Source of the DNA: Pseudomonadota bacterium
Lineage (GTDB): Bacteria; Pseudomonadota; Gammaproteobacteria; Burkholderiales; Burkholderiaceae_B
Length of the DNA: 27,756 nt
Direction of reading: 5' to 3'
Assembly: GCA_023427945.1 (NCBI GenBank)
Contig: JAEYZR010000326.1
Coordinates: 1 to 27,756 of the forward strand
The notes below the pieces were generated by a model. It was not told the DNA's origin. It did not search any database and saw only the letters and a list, made by a program, of their open reading frames with translations. Every line of letters begins with the position of its first letter. The first letter of the stretch is position 1. Of this stretch, positions 1 to 8,521 are shown in pieces. A program made the position numbers and the translations under genes.

Positions 1-2034
1 CTCCAGAGCGGCGCTGGCGCAGGCCAGCCCGACGGCCGTGCTGAAACGGTTGGACAGACGACCATCGAGGCCGCCGTTGAGCACGCCATCGCGCACCGCT
101 TCGGACGTCTCGTCGTCGAACTGAGGCAGTTGCAACACGTTGCCCAGCACACGCAGGACTTTCCAGCCGGGACGCGACTGGCCGCGTGCGGCGACCGTGC
201 CCTTGAAGCTCTGGGCCGTACCTTCGGCATTGACGAAGGTGCCCGACGTTTCGGTAAACGGGGCGATGGGCAACATGATGTCGGCCCACTGTGCCGCTGC
301 CGAGTGATACGCGGTCAGCGCGACGCTGAACTGTGCGCCTTCCAGCGCAGCAACAGCCTGCGCACCGTCGGCGGCATCCAGCAGCGGCTCGGTATGGAGC
401 ACGATGTACGCTTTCAGCGGGTTGCTCAGCATGGCGTGAGCCGTCTTGCCGCCCTCGCCCGGTACGGCGTTGGCGAGATAGCCACCAACGGTGTTGCCAC
501 CGGCGGTCAGCACACCAAAACGCCCTTCGGCCAATTCCGCAACGGCTTGCGCGTTGGCAGCCAGCACGGCTGCATCTTTCGCATTGACGGCCAGGTTGCC
601 CAGGAACACGGCCACATTGGCGCCATCAGCCAGACTGTTGGCAATGCTCACTGCCGTGTCGCCGGCCTTGACCGAGGCAAAAGCCTGCGGGACATCGCGG
701 CCCTTGGCTTGCGCCAGTGCAACGGCCACTTCGGCAAGCATCGTGGCCCACTGCGAAGGCGCAACGGTCAAGCGGTTGGCAACGGCCATCAGGGGATCGT
801 CGGCGACCGCATCGATCAGGTTGAGCTGCATGCCGGCCTTGGTGGCCTGACGCAGACGCTGGGCCATCAACGGATGATCCTTGCGCAGGAACGAACCGAT
901 CACCAGCACGCGATCCAGCGAGTCCAGATCGGCGATGGGCATACCGAGCCAGGGCGTGCCAGCACGACCGGCATCCCAGGCAGCGTCGGTCTGACGCATG
1001 CGGAAATCGATGTTCTCCGAACCCAGAGCACGGGTCAGGCGACCGAGCAGGGAAAGCTCTTCGGTCGTGGCCATATCGCTGGCCAGGGCACCGATCTGTC
1101 CGCCACCAAAACTGTCGCGCACGCGGGTCAGGCCCTGTGCAACGGCCTGCAGCGCTTCCTGCCAGGTGACTTCCTGCCAGGTGCCATCGGCACTTTTGAT
1201 CATGGGCGCGGTGAGGCGGTCGTCGCTGTTCAGGCCTTCGTAGGAAAAACGATCACGATCGCTGATCCAGCACTCGTTGATCGCTTCATTCTCGAAAGGC
1301 ACCACGCGCATGACGCGATCATCCTTGACCTGGATGACCAGGTTGGCGCCCACGCTGTCGTGCGGGCTGACCGAACGACGGCGCGCCAGTTCCCACGTAC
1401 GCGCGCTGTAACGGAACGGCTTGGAGGTGAGCGCACCGACGGGACAGAGGTCGATCATGTTGCCCGACAGTTCGGACTCGATGCTGCGCCCCACGAAGGT
1501 CGTGATTTCGGAGTGTTCGCCGCGGCCCAGCATGCCGAGTTCCATCACGCCGGCAATTTCCTGGCCGAAACGTACGCAACGCGTGCAATGAATGCAGCGG
1601 CTCATTTCTTCGGCAGAAACCAGCGGACCGAGATCCTTGTGGAAGACGACGCGTTTTTCTTCGCTGTAGCGCGATGCCGATCCACCATACCCGACGGCCA
1701 GGTCCTGCAACTGGCACTCGCCGCCCTGATCGCAGATCGGGCAGTCGAGCGGATGATTGATGAGCAAAAATTCCATGACCGACTTCTGCGCGGCGCGAGC
1801 GCGCTCGGAGCAGGTGTGCACGATCATGCCATTGGTCGCAGGCGTGGCACATGCAGGCAAAGCCTTGGGTGCCTTCTCGACTTCGACCAGACACATGCGG
1901 CAGTTCGCCGCGATGGAAAGCTTCTTGTGATAGCAGAAATGCGGCACATACAGCCCGACTTTCTGGGCTGCATGCATGACCATGCTGCCTTCGGGCACTT
2001 GGACCGCGTTTCCGTCGATGGTAAGTTCAACCAT
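1..2034 (-). CDS. nuoG: NADH-quinone oxidoreductase subunit G (partial, C-terminus off window)
   Basis: This is the large peripheral-arm subunit of complex I, which carries Fe-S clusters passing electrons from NuoF toward quinone. The reading frame is open from the ATG at 2034 to the window edge (678 codons; the family usually has about 770, so roughly the last 100 residues are missing). The N-terminus has the ferredoxin-like 2Fe-2S pattern (HFCYHKKLSIAANCRMC), then the Cys-rich segment HPLDCPICDQGGECQLQD, then CIHCTRCVRFGQ and MIDLCPVGALTSKP for 4Fe-4S clusters. A molybdopterin-oxidoreductase-like domain follows. It starts 14 nt after the nuoF stop, in operon order. There is no sign of disruption. 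The identification is secure. Confidence 0.97.
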   Translation of the reverse strand, partial: MVELTIDGNAVQVPEGSMVMHAAQKVGLYVPHFCYHKKLSIAANCRMCLVEVEKAPKALPACATPATNGMIVHTCSERARAAQKSVMEFLLINHPLDCPICDQGGECQLQDLAVGYGGSASRYSEEKRVVFHKDLGPLVSAEEMSRCIHCTRCVRFGQEIAGVMELGMLGRGEHSEITTFVGRSIESELSGNMIDLCPVGALTSKPFRYSARTWELARRRSVSPHDSVGANLVIQVKDDRVMRVVPFENEAINECWISDRDRFSYEGLNSDDRLTAPMIKSADGTWQEVTWQEALQAVAQGLTRVRDSFGGGQIGALASDMATTEELSLLGRLTRALGSENIDFRMRQTDAAWDAGRAGTPWLGMPIADLDSLDRVLVIGSFLRKDHPLMAQRLRQATKAGMQLNLIDAVADDPLMAVANRLTVAPSQWATMLAEVAVALAQAKGRDVPQAFASVKAGDTAVSIANSLADGANVAVFLGNLAVNAKDAAVLAANAQAVAELAEGRFGVLTAGGNTVGGYLANAVPGEGGKTAHAMLSNPLKAYIVLHTEPLLDAADGAQAVAALEGAQFSVALTAYHSAAAQWADIMLPIAPFTETSGTFVNAEGTAQSFKGTVAARGQSRPGWKVLRVLGNVLQLPQFDDETSEAVRDGVLNGGLDGRLSNRFSTAVGLACASAALE

Positions 2035-2048
2035 TGCTGTTGTCCTGC

Positions 2049-3416
2049 CTACAGATATTTCGGAACCACGCAGCACTTGTGCTCTACGTGGTGGGCGAAC
2101 TCGTCGCGGAAATGCTTGAGAAAACCGCGTACCGGCATGGCCGCCGCGTCTCCCAAGGCACAGATGGTGCGGCCCATGATGTTGCCGGCCACGTTGTCCA
2201 ACATGTCCAGATCTTCCATCCGGCCGCGGCCGTTTTCGATGCGATCCACCATGCGATAAAGCCAGCCCGTACCTTCACGGCAAGGGGTGCACTGCCCACA
2301 GCTTTCTTCGAAGTAGAAGTACGACAGGCGTTGCAGCGACTTCACCATGCAGCGGGAATCGTCCATCACGATGACGGCACCCGAACCGAGCATGGAGCCC
2401 GCCTTGGCGATGCTGTCGTAGTCCATGGTGCATTGCATCATGATGTCGGCAGGCAGCACGGGCGCACTCGAACCCCCGGGAATGACCGCCTTGAGCTTGC
2501 GCCCTTCGCGCATCCCGCCAGCCAGTTCCAGCAGCTTGGAGAACGGCGTACCCATCGGAATCTCGTAGTTGCCGGGACGCTGGACGTCACCGGTGATCGA
2601 GAACAGCTTGGTACCACCGTTGTTCGGCTTGCCGACTTCCAGATATGCCTGGCCGCTGTTGCGGAAGATCCAGGGCACGGCAGCAAACGTTTCCGTGTTG
2701 TTGATCGTGGTGGGTTTGCCGTACAGGCCGAAACTGGCCGGGAACGGCGGCTTGAAGCGGGGTTGACCCTTCTTGCCTTCCAGCGATTCCAGCAAGGCCG
2801 TTTCTTCACCGCAGATGTAGGCGCCGTAGCCATGAAAGGCATGCAGCTGGAAATTGAATTCCGAACCGAAGATCTTGTCGCCCAGGAAACCGCCCTTGCG
2901 CGCCTGTTCAAGCGCCTGCTCAAAGCGTTCGTAGACTTCGAAGATCTCGCCGTGGATGTAGTTGTAGCCGACGCTGATGCCCATTGCATAAGCGGCGATC
3001 GCCATGCCTTCGATCACGATGTGCGGATTGAAGCGCAGGATGTCGCGGTCCTTGAATGTACCGGGCTCGCCCTCATCGGAGTTGCACACCAGGTACTTCT
3101 GGCCCGGCAAGGCGCGAGGCATGAAGCTCCACTTCAGGCCGGTGGGAAAGCCTGCACCGCCACGACCACGCAGGCCGGAGGCCTTCACTTCGGCAATCAC
3201 GTCCTCGGGCTTCATGCCCGTGGTCAGTATCTTGCGCAACGCCTCATAGCCGCCACGCGCCACGTAGTCTTCGAGGCCCCAGTTGTTGCCCGTCAGACCC
3301 GCCATGATCTGCGGTTCGATATGACGGTCGTGAAAACACATCGAACGGCTCAGATCCTGACCGGGATCGGGGTCCAGGCCCTGAGCAAACTGTTGGTATA
3401 AACCGGGCATGTTCAT
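2049..3416 (-). CDS. nuoF: NADH-quinone oxidoreductase subunit F
   Basis: This is the NADH- and FMN-binding (51 kDa-type) subunit of complex I, the electron entry point on the cytoplasmic side. The 455-residue protein has the flavin/NADH glycine-rich motif GRGGAGFPTGLKW at residues 84-96. Near the C-terminus it has the N3 4Fe-4S motif ESCGQCTPCREG, with a further Cys in TICALGDAA. I chose the ATG at 3416 because it overlaps the nuoE stop by 4 nt (ATGA) and has AAGGAG seven nt upstream. The frame stays open further upstream to 3539, but that part lies inside nuoE and is not NuoF-like. An ATG two codons downstream is the alternative start. Confidence 0.97.
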   Translation of the reverse strand: MNMPGLYQQFAQGLDPDPGQDLSRSMCFHDRHIEPQIMAGLTGNNWGLEDYVARGGYEALRKILTTGMKPEDVIAEVKASGLRGRGGAGFPTGLKWSFMPRALPGQKYLVCNSDEGEPGTFKDRDILRFNPHIVIEGMAIAAYAMGISVGYNYIHGEIFEVYERFEQALEQARKGGFLGDKIFGSEFNFQLHAFHGYGAYICGEETALLESLEGKKGQPRFKPPFPASFGLYGKPTTINNTETFAAVPWIFRNSGQAYLEVGKPNNGGTKLFSITGDVQRPGNYEIPMGTPFSKLLELAGGMREGRKLKAVIPGGSSAPVLPADIMMQCTMDYDSIAKAGSMLGSGAVIVMDDSRCMVKSLQRLSYFYFEESCGQCTPCREGTGWLYRMVDRIENGRGRMEDLDMLDNVAGNIMGRTICALGDAAAMPVRGFLKHFRDEFAHHVEHKCCVVPKYL

Positions 3417-3907
3417 GCCGATTCTCCTTGCGTCCTGAGACCATCGATCAGCGCGTCGATACGCTCCTCGGACATACGCACACACATGTGCTTGTTGTTC
3501 ACGATCATTACCGGCGAGTCGCCGCAAGCGCCCATGCACTCGCCTTCGACCAGGGTAAACAGACCGTCCTGGGTGGTGCCACGCCAGTCGATGCCGAGCT
3601 TGCGCTTGATGTACTCACCGGCATGCTCGCCGTCGCGCAAGGCACAGGGCAGGTTGGTACACACCGAGATCTTGTGACGCCCGACGGGGGTGACGTTAAA
3701 CATATTGTAGAAAGTCGCCACTTCCTGCACCGCGATGGGCGGCACACGGATATAGCTGGCGACATCCTCGAGCACCTCGGGCGACAGCCAGCCCTGCTCT
3801 TCCTGAGCGATTGCCAGGGATGCCATGATGGCGGATTGCCGCTGATCGGCGGGGAACTTGGCAAGTTCCCGGTCGATGAGTTGATAGGCCTGTTCGGAAA
3901 GCAACAT
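3413..3907 (-). CDS. nuoE: NADH-quinone oxidoreductase subunit E
   Basis: This is the 24 kDa-type 2Fe-2S subunit of complex I, which forms the NADH dehydrogenase module with NuoF and NuoG. The 164 residues show the thioredoxin-like 2Fe-2S ligands Cys83 and Cys88 (CTNLPC) and Cys124 and Cys128 (CMGAC), the family's CxxxxC...CxxxC spacing. Its stop codon overlaps the nuoF start. A 53-nt gap separates it from nuoD, the widest gap inside the operon apart from nuoA-nuoB (51 nt) and nuoB-nuoC (91 nt). The length is normal for the family. Confidence 0.97.
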   Translation of the reverse strand: MLLSEQAYQLIDRELAKFPADQRQSAIMASLAIAQEEQGWLSPEVLEDVASYIRVPPIAVQEVATFYNMFNVTPVGRHKISVCTNLPCALRDGEHAGEYIKRKLGIDWRGTTQDGLFTLVEGECMGACGDSPVMIVNNKHMCVRMSEERIDALIDGLRTQGESA

Positions 3908-3960
3908 AGTCTGGGTCCGGATTTAAGCGCGCAGCGCCGACGATGAAGTAAGCGTGCGCA

Positions 3961-5220
3961 TCAGCGATCGATCTCGCCGAAAACGATGTCTTGCGTACCG
4001 ATGATGGTGACCGCGTCGGCCAACATATGGCCTCGCGACATTTCGTCGAGCGCCTGCAGATGGGGAAACCCGGGCGCCCGAATCTTCAGGCGATAGGGTT
4101 TGTTGGCACCGTCGGAAACCATGTAGATGCCAAACTCGCCCTTGGGGTGTTCGACCGAGGAAAAGGCTTCGCCTGGCGGCACGTGGAAACCTTCGGTGAA
4201 CAGCTTGAAGTGGTGAATCAGCTCTTCCATGTTGGTCTTCATGCCCACGCGCGACGGCGGCGCCACCTTGTGGTTGTCGATCATCACCGGACCGTCGTTG
4301 TTGCGCAGCCATTCCACGCACTGGCGGATGATGCGGTTGCTTTCGCGCATCTCGGCCACACGGACCAGATAACGGTCGTAGCAGTCACCATTGACGCCGA
4401 CGGGAATGTCGAAATCGAGCAGGTCATAGACTTCGTAGGGCTGCGTCTTGCGCAGATCCCACTCCACCCCCGAGCCTCGCAGCATCGGACCGGTGAAGCC
4501 CAGGGCTTTCGCACGATCGGGATCGACCACGCCGACACCCACCAGACGCTGTTTCCAGATCCGGTTGTCGGTCAACAGCGTTTCGTACTCGTCGACACAA
4601 GCGGGGAAGCGGTTGGTGAAGTCTTCGATGAAATCGAGCAGCGAACCCGAACGAGCATCGTTCATGGCCCGGAAGTCCTTCTGGCTGCGCAGCTTGCTGC
4701 TCGATTCGCCATATTGAGCCATGACGTCGGGCAGGTCGCGGTACACGCCGCCCGGGCGATAGTAGGCCGCGTGCATCCGTGCACCCGAGACCGCCTCGTA
4801 GCAGTCCATCAAGTCTTCACGTTCGCGAAAGGCATACAGGAACACAGCCATTGCGCCCACGTCCAGCGCATGCGAGCCCAGAGACATCAGGTGATTGAGC
4901 AGACGGGTGATTTCGTCGAACATCACGCGGATGTATTGCGCACGCAAGGGAGGCTCGACGCCCAGCAGCTTTTCCACTGCCATGACATAGGCGTGCTCAT
5001 TGCACATCATGGACACGTAGTCCAGGCGATCCATGTAGGGCAGCGCCTGCAGGTAGGTCTTGTGCTCGGCCAGTTTTTCAGTCGCACGATGCAGCAACCC
5101 GATGTGCGGGTCGGCACGCTGGATGACTTCGCCATCGAGCTCGAGCACCAGACGCAGCACGCCGTGGGCGGCCGGGTGCTGAGGACCGAAGTTGAGGGTG
5201 TAGTTCTTGATTTCTGCCAT
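3961..5220 (-). CDS. nuoD: NADH-quinone oxidoreductase subunit D
   Basis: This is the 49 kDa-type subunit of complex I, related to the large subunit of NiFe hydrogenases, and it helps form the quinone-binding pocket with NuoB. The 419-residue protein opens with the signature NFGPQHPAAHGVLRL and continues with HIGLLHRATEKLAE and PYMDRLDYVSMM. It ends with the conserved DIVFGEIDR. Its start lies 2 nt after the nuoC stop, so the two are probably translationally coupled. NuoC and NuoD are separate proteins here, not fused as in Escherichia coli. Confidence 0.97.
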   Translation of the reverse strand: MAEIKNYTLNFGPQHPAAHGVLRLVLELDGEVIQRADPHIGLLHRATEKLAEHKTYLQALPYMDRLDYVSMMCNEHAYVMAVEKLLGVEPPLRAQYIRVMFDEITRLLNHLMSLGSHALDVGAMAVFLYAFREREDLMDCYEAVSGARMHAAYYRPGGVYRDLPDVMAQYGESSSKLRSQKDFRAMNDARSGSLLDFIEDFTNRFPACVDEYETLLTDNRIWKQRLVGVGVVDPDRAKALGFTGPMLRGSGVEWDLRKTQPYEVYDLLDFDIPVGVNGDCYDRYLVRVAEMRESNRIIRQCVEWLRNNDGPVMIDNHKVAPPSRVGMKTNMEELIHHFKLFTEGFHVPPGEAFSSVEHPKGEFGIYMVSDGANKPYRLKIRAPGFPHLQALDEMSRGHMLADAVTIIGTQDIVFGEIDR

Positions 5221-5222
5221 GA

Positions 5223-5843
5223 TTAAAGCCCTGCCCCGTAGGCATCTTCACGCACCACACGCGGCGTGACTTCACGCGGCACGATGGTGACTGGCTGATA
5301 AATGACCCGACGTTGCTCGGGGTCGTAACGCATTTCCACCGTGCCGGACAAGGGGAAATCCTTGCGGAAGGGATGGCCGATGAAGCCGTAGTCGGTCAGG
5401 ATGCGGCGCAGATCCGGGTGGCCTTCAAACACCAGGCCAAACAGGTCGAATGCTTCACGCTCGAACCAGTTGACGGTGGGCCAGCAATCGATGAGCGAGG
5501 CCACGACCGGAAAATCGTCGTTGGGCACCCAGGTACGCACGCGAAGACGCCAGTTGTGCGTGATCGACAGCAGATGAATCACCACGGCAAAACGTGTCTT
5601 GTGCGCTTCCTGGCGCGCCACGGCGGACTCCCGGGTGCTGTTGCCCCAGGTGAGGTAATCGACGCCGCACAGGTCGATACAGGTTTCGAACTTGAGCGCG
5701 GGATCGGTGCGCAGGCGATTGCAGGCGCTCAGCCACTTGTCCGCAGGCACCTCGAGCGTCAATTCGCCCAACGCCTCGGTCAAGGCGGCAGCCTCACCAA
5801 AAATTGTCTTGATCTGGGTTTTCAGGGTTTCGAGCCTGGTCAT
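5223..5843 (-). CDS. nuoC: NADH-quinone oxidoreductase subunit C
   Basis: This is the 30 kDa-type subunit of complex I in the peripheral arm. The 206-residue form starting MTRLETLKTQ is chosen because the family begins close to this point. The frame is open upstream to 5930, but those 29 residues (MMPGRLHARPVP...) look like intergenic sequence and include a hairpin. Family landmarks are CIDLCGVDYL, WFEREAFDLFGLVFEGHPDLRRILTDYGF and GHPFRKDFPL. The Shine-Dalgarno sequence is weak (GAAAAG directly before the ATG), so the start is less certain than the identity. Confidence 0.95.
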   Translation of the reverse strand: MTRLETLKTQIKTIFGEAAALTEALGELTLEVPADKWLSACNRLRTDPALKFETCIDLCGVDYLTWGNSTRESAVARQEAHKTRFAVVIHLLSITHNWRLRVRTWVPNDDFPVVASLIDCWPTVNWFEREAFDLFGLVFEGHPDLRRILTDYGFIGHPFRKDFPLSGTVEMRYDPEQRRVIYQPVTIVPREVTPRVVREDAYGAGL

Positions 5844-5891
5844 CTTTTCAACGCTTATAAACCGGTTTACCGTAGGAACATCACCGCACAC

Positions 5892-5929
5892 TGATGGCAC
5901 CGGACGGGCATGAAGCCGTCCGGGCATCA
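5892..5929. promoter_or_regulatory. Perfect hairpin in the nuoB-nuoC intercistronic gap
   Basis: Arms CCGGACGG (5900-5907) and CCGTCCGG (5916-5923) form an 8-bp perfect stem with an 8-nt loop. They are extended by TGATG (5892-5896) and CATCA (5925-5929) across a small asymmetric internal loop. It lies 5 nt past the nuoB stop in the 91-nt gap before nuoC and is not followed by a T-tract on the minus strand. It is more likely an RNA processing or stability element than a terminator; this role is inference. Confidence 0.6.
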
Positions 5930-5934
5930 AACAA

Positions 5935-6411
5935 TCAGCGTGCGATCGTGTTGGTCAGACGGATCTTGTTCTGCATCTGCAGAAGGCCATAGACCAGCGC
6001 TTCGGCCGTAGGCGGGCAACCTGGTACATATACATCGACCGGCACGATTCGATCACAGCCGCGAACCACCGAGTACGAGTAGTGGTAATAACCGCCGCCA
6101 TTCGCACAGGATCCCATCGAGACCACCCAGCGAGGCTCGGGCATCTGGTCATAGACCTTGCGAAGCGCCGGAGCCATTTTGTTGCACAGCGTGCCTGCCA
6201 CGATCATCAAATCGGATTGACGGGGACTGGGGCGAAAAATGATGCCGAACTGGTCGAGATCGTAGCGGGCTGCCCCCGCATGCATCATCTCGACCGCACA
6301 ACAGGCCAACCCGAAAGTCATGGGCCACATCGAACCCGTCTTGGCCCAGTTCAGAAATTTGTCTGCACTGGTCGTAACGAAGCCCTGCTTGAGAATACCG
6401 TCTATTGCCAT
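5935..6411 (-). CDS. nuoB: NADH-quinone oxidoreductase subunit B
   Basis: This PSST-type subunit of complex I holds cluster N2, the last Fe-S cluster before quinone. The 158-residue protein has the tandem-cysteine motif FGLACCAVEM (Cys37-Cys38) plus Cys102 (MGSCANGGG) and Cys132 (PGCPPTAEAL), the four N2 ligands of the family. The length and start (MAIDGILKQGF) are typical. It sits between nuoA (51-nt gap) and nuoC in operon order. Confidence 0.97.
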   Translation of the reverse strand: MAIDGILKQGFVTTSADKFLNWAKTGSMWPMTFGLACCAVEMMHAGAARYDLDQFGIIFRPSPRQSDLMIVAGTLCNKMAPALRKVYDQMPEPRWVVSMGSCANGGGYYHYSYSVVRGCDRIVPVDVYVPGCPPTAEALVYGLLQMQNKIRLTNTIAR

Positions 6412-6462
6412 TTTGATCTCTGATGGATACGCGATGAGTGAGTGACGACCTGATCGATCGAC

Positions 6463-6822
6463 TTACTCCCAATCAAGGGCACCCTTCTTCCATTCGTAGA
6501 TAAAACCGACAGTGAGTACCGCCAGGAACACCATCACCGTCCAGAAACCAACCAGCCCTACCGAGTCGTTGGCGATTGCCCAGGGGAACAAGAACGCCAT
6601 TTCCAGGTCGAACAGGATGAAGAGGATGGCTACCAGGTAGTAGCGCACGTCGAACTTCATGCGGGAGTCTTCGAAAGCTTCGAAGCCGCATTCGTAAGGG
6701 GAGAGTTTTTCTTTGTAAGGATTACGGGGACCCAGCAAAGAACCCGCACCCAATAGCGCAAAGCCGATAAGCGTTGCGACAACGATAAAAAGCAGAACGG
6801 GAAAATATTCTTGCAAGTTCAT
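6463..6822 (-). CDS. nuoA: NADH-quinone oxidoreductase subunit A
   Basis: This small membrane subunit of complex I sits at the junction of the peripheral and membrane arms. The 119-residue protein has three hydrophobic segments (about residues 8-28, 62-84 and 90-110). It contains the family hallmark loop NPYKEKLSPYECGFEAFEDSRMKFDVRYY, which bears the conserved Cys, Glu and Asp residues. It is the first gene of the nuo operon, about 30 nt downstream of the predicted transcription start from the promoter at 6859-6886. Confidence 0.97.
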   Translation of the reverse strand: MNLQEYFPVLLFIVVATLIGFALLGAGSLLGPRNPYKEKLSPYECGFEAFEDSRMKFDVRYYLVAILFILFDLEMAFLFPWAIANDSVGLVGFWTVMVFLAVLTVGFIYEWKKGALDWE

Positions 6823-6858
6823 GTGGCGTGCTCAGGCGATGAAGGAACAAACCTTCGG

Positions 6859-6886
6859 ATTGTAGCATTCGAGACCCACTTGTCAC
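6859..6886 (-). promoter_or_regulatory. Sigma-70 promoter for the nuo operon
   Basis: Read on the minus strand, GTGACA (6886-6881, 5 of 6 matches to the -35 consensus) is followed by a 16-nt spacer and TACAAT (6864-6859, 5 of 6 matches to the -10 consensus). Transcription would begin near 6852, giving a leader of about 30 nt before the nuoA ATG. Nothing else in the 6823-7056 stretch resembles a gene. Confidence 0.6.
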
Positions 6887-7056
6887 GACAGATACCCCAA
6901 GTTGTTTGCAGTGCAACGTATCAGGAAAATGTCAGGAAAAATTCAGAAAATCAGGCATATAGCCTGAAAAACAGGAATTTTCGGACGTTGCGACGACAAC
7001 ACAGCCCATGCAACGCAGCATGCCTGAAGGCTGACTTCACCAAAACCAGAAACCGA

Positions 7057-7086
7057 ATAAAAAAAGCCACTCTTTCGAGTGGCTTT
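7057..7086 (-). terminator. Intrinsic terminator downstream of the porin gene
   Basis: On the minus strand this is AAA-GCCACTC-GAAA-GAGTGGC-TTT followed by more T residues (arms 7083-7077 and 7072-7066, T-tract 7065-7057). A 10-bp stem with a GAAA tetraloop and U-tract is a textbook rho-independent terminator. It ends porin transcription before the nuo promoter, which reads the same way. Confidence 0.88.
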
Positions 7087-7089
7087 AAT

Positions 7090-7185
7090 GACGGAATAAA
7101 TTCCGTCTGAATCCTTTTCTTCGACGGCAACCACCAGGCGAACCTGGCAGTTGCTGCCGTCGATAACAAGCAACTAAACGTTGCT
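7090..7185 (-). ncRNA. Structured porin 3' UTR, candidate 3'-end-derived small RNA
   Basis: Between the porin stop codon and its terminator lie three successive hairpins on the minus strand. The first is AGCAAC/GTTGCT (7185-7180 with 7174-7169). The second is a long interrupted stem closed by TCGACGG/CCGTCGA (7163-7121) with an inner CCTGG/CCAGG stem and a 4-nt loop. The third is GACGGAA/TTCCGTC (7107-7101 with 7096-7090). The intrinsic terminator follows at once. Serial hairpins ending in a U-tract are the architecture of Hfq-type small RNAs released from mRNA 3' ends. The structure is visible in the sequence; the small-RNA role is inference. Confidence 0.45.
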
Positions 7186-7195
7186 CGTGTATCGA

Positions 7196-8320
7196 TTAGA
7201 AGCGGTGACGCACACCGACCATACCGGTCGTGGACTTGGCGCCGTCGATGAAGGCGTAGTCGGTGGTGTAGTTGCCGTAAGCGTACAGGTTCGTGCGCTT
7301 GGACAGGTCGTAGGTCATGCCCAACGAGTAGACGTTGCTGGTCTCGTCGTCGCCGGTCAGGCGATCGTTCTTGGCGCTGATACGCTGCCAGGAACCGAAC
7401 AGGTTCGTAGCGGCGCCCAGGGGAACCGTAGCACCGACCAGGTAGGACGTAGCACGGAAGCCGCTGGCGTTGGTGCCGTTGCCGAAGGGGTTGGTGTTGA
7501 CAGTGGAACCGTCCAGGGTCAGCGAACCGCCCATCACGTTTGCGTCTTGACCAACGAACCAGCCGTTGCGGGTTTGGCCCCAGGCCAGAGCCAGCTTGAC
7601 CACTTCGAAGTCATACGAACCACCGACCAGGTACGAACGGACCTTGGCGGAGCCAGCGGCACGCGAATCCGGGTTCAGTTGGTCGTAGGCAGCAGCCACG
7701 TTCACGGGACCGTTCACGTAACGCAGACCGGTCGTGATGATGCGGTTGTTGTCGCTGGTACGGAAACCGTTACCACCGGCACCGATGCCGCTGTTAAACG
7801 AGTAGCCAGCACCCAGTTGGAAACCCGAGTACGACGGGGTTTGATACATCACCATGTTGTCGTAACGAGCGGTGTTGGCCGAGCTGAAGCCGTGACCGAT
7901 GTTCGACAGACCGAACGATGCGCCAAACGGATCGATCGAACCGAAGTACTTCGAAGCGATGTTGGTTTGACGGCCCAGGTCGATTTGACCCCAAGCGTCG
8001 TTAGCCAGACCGATGGTGGCTTGACGACCGAACAGACGGCCACCTTGAGCCGAGTTGCCGTTGTTGGCGTTAAAGCCGCTTTCCAGCGTGAAGACTGCGC
8101 GCGTACCGCCACCCAGATCTTCCGTACCACGCAGGCCCCAACGCGAGCCGGATTGGTTACCCGAAGCCATACCGAACTTCGAAGCCGAATCACCGTTGGC
8201 TTTAATTTTTTGGTAGCCGAGGCCTAAGTCGACGATACCGTACAGCGTGACCTGGGTTTCTGCCTGAGCAGCACCGGCGAAACCGGCGAGCAGGGCGGCA
8301 GCGATCAGAGTCTTTTTCAT
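7196..8320 (-). CDS. Gram-negative general porin (trimeric, 16-stranded type)
   Basis: This outer-membrane beta-barrel allows diffusion of small hydrophilic solutes. The 374-residue precursor begins with a clear signal peptide (MKKTLIAAALLAGFAGAAQA, cleavage before ETQVTLYG). It continues with the family start VTLYGIVDLGLGY and the eyelet-region text SGSRWGLRGTEDLGGG. Repeated amphipathic strands follow, and it ends VGVRHRF with the terminal Phe needed for barrel assembly. The length fits Burkholderiales/Bordetella porins. GGAGA lies about nine nt before the ATG. It is a single gene with its own terminator. The 201-nt gap upstream (8321-8521) probably holds its promoter, but I see no convincing -35/-10 pair there. 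Substrate preference cannot be read from the sequence. Confidence 0.95.
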   Translation of the reverse strand: MKKTLIAAALLAGFAGAAQAETQVTLYGIVDLGLGYQKIKANGDSASKFGMASGNQSGSRWGLRGTEDLGGGTRAVFTLESGFNANNGNSAQGGRLFGRQATIGLANDAWGQIDLGRQTNIASKYFGSIDPFGASFGLSNIGHGFSSANTARYDNMVMYQTPSYSGFQLGAGYSFNSGIGAGGNGFRTSDNNRIITTGLRYVNGPVNVAAAYDQLNPDSRAAGSAKVRSYLVGGSYDFEVVKLALAWGQTRNGWFVGQDANVMGGSLTLDGSTVNTNPFGNGTNASGFRATSYLVGATVPLGAATNLFGSWQRISAKNDRLTGDDETSNVYSLGMTYDLSKRTNLYAYGNYTTDYAFIDGAKSTTGMVGVRHRF

Positions 8321-8521
8321 TTAAGAAATCTCCGTTGATTTGAGTGACAAGAGCAGCATTCCAGCACACCAGGTGCCGCCCCCCTAACTCCGCGAAGGGA
8401 AGTTGAAGCTATTGCATCAAAATTCCGGAAGGCTGGCTAGGCTTGCTCTGGAAAAGTCCCAGGATGTCCTTAATGCTGTTGGCAAACAACAACACTTTAC
8501 CGGGCGGACGGGGTGCGACAG

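Noticed and set aside
130..2259. Plus-strand open frame of 709 codons
   Set aside because: It lies opposite nuoG, whose minus-strand protein has the full Fe-S motif set; the plus-strand text has no family features and results from high GC.
2034..3401. Plus-strand open frame of 455 codons
   Set aside because: It is the antisense of nuoF and shows no recognisable domain.
3991..5226. Plus-strand open frame of 411 codons
   Set aside because: It mirrors nuoD on the opposite strand; the His-rich text is the reverse reading of conserved nuoD codons.
7181..8227. Plus-strand open frame of 348 codons opposite the porin
   Set aside because: The porin reading has a signal peptide and terminal Phe; the opposite frame is Val/Thr/Gly-rich reverse text.
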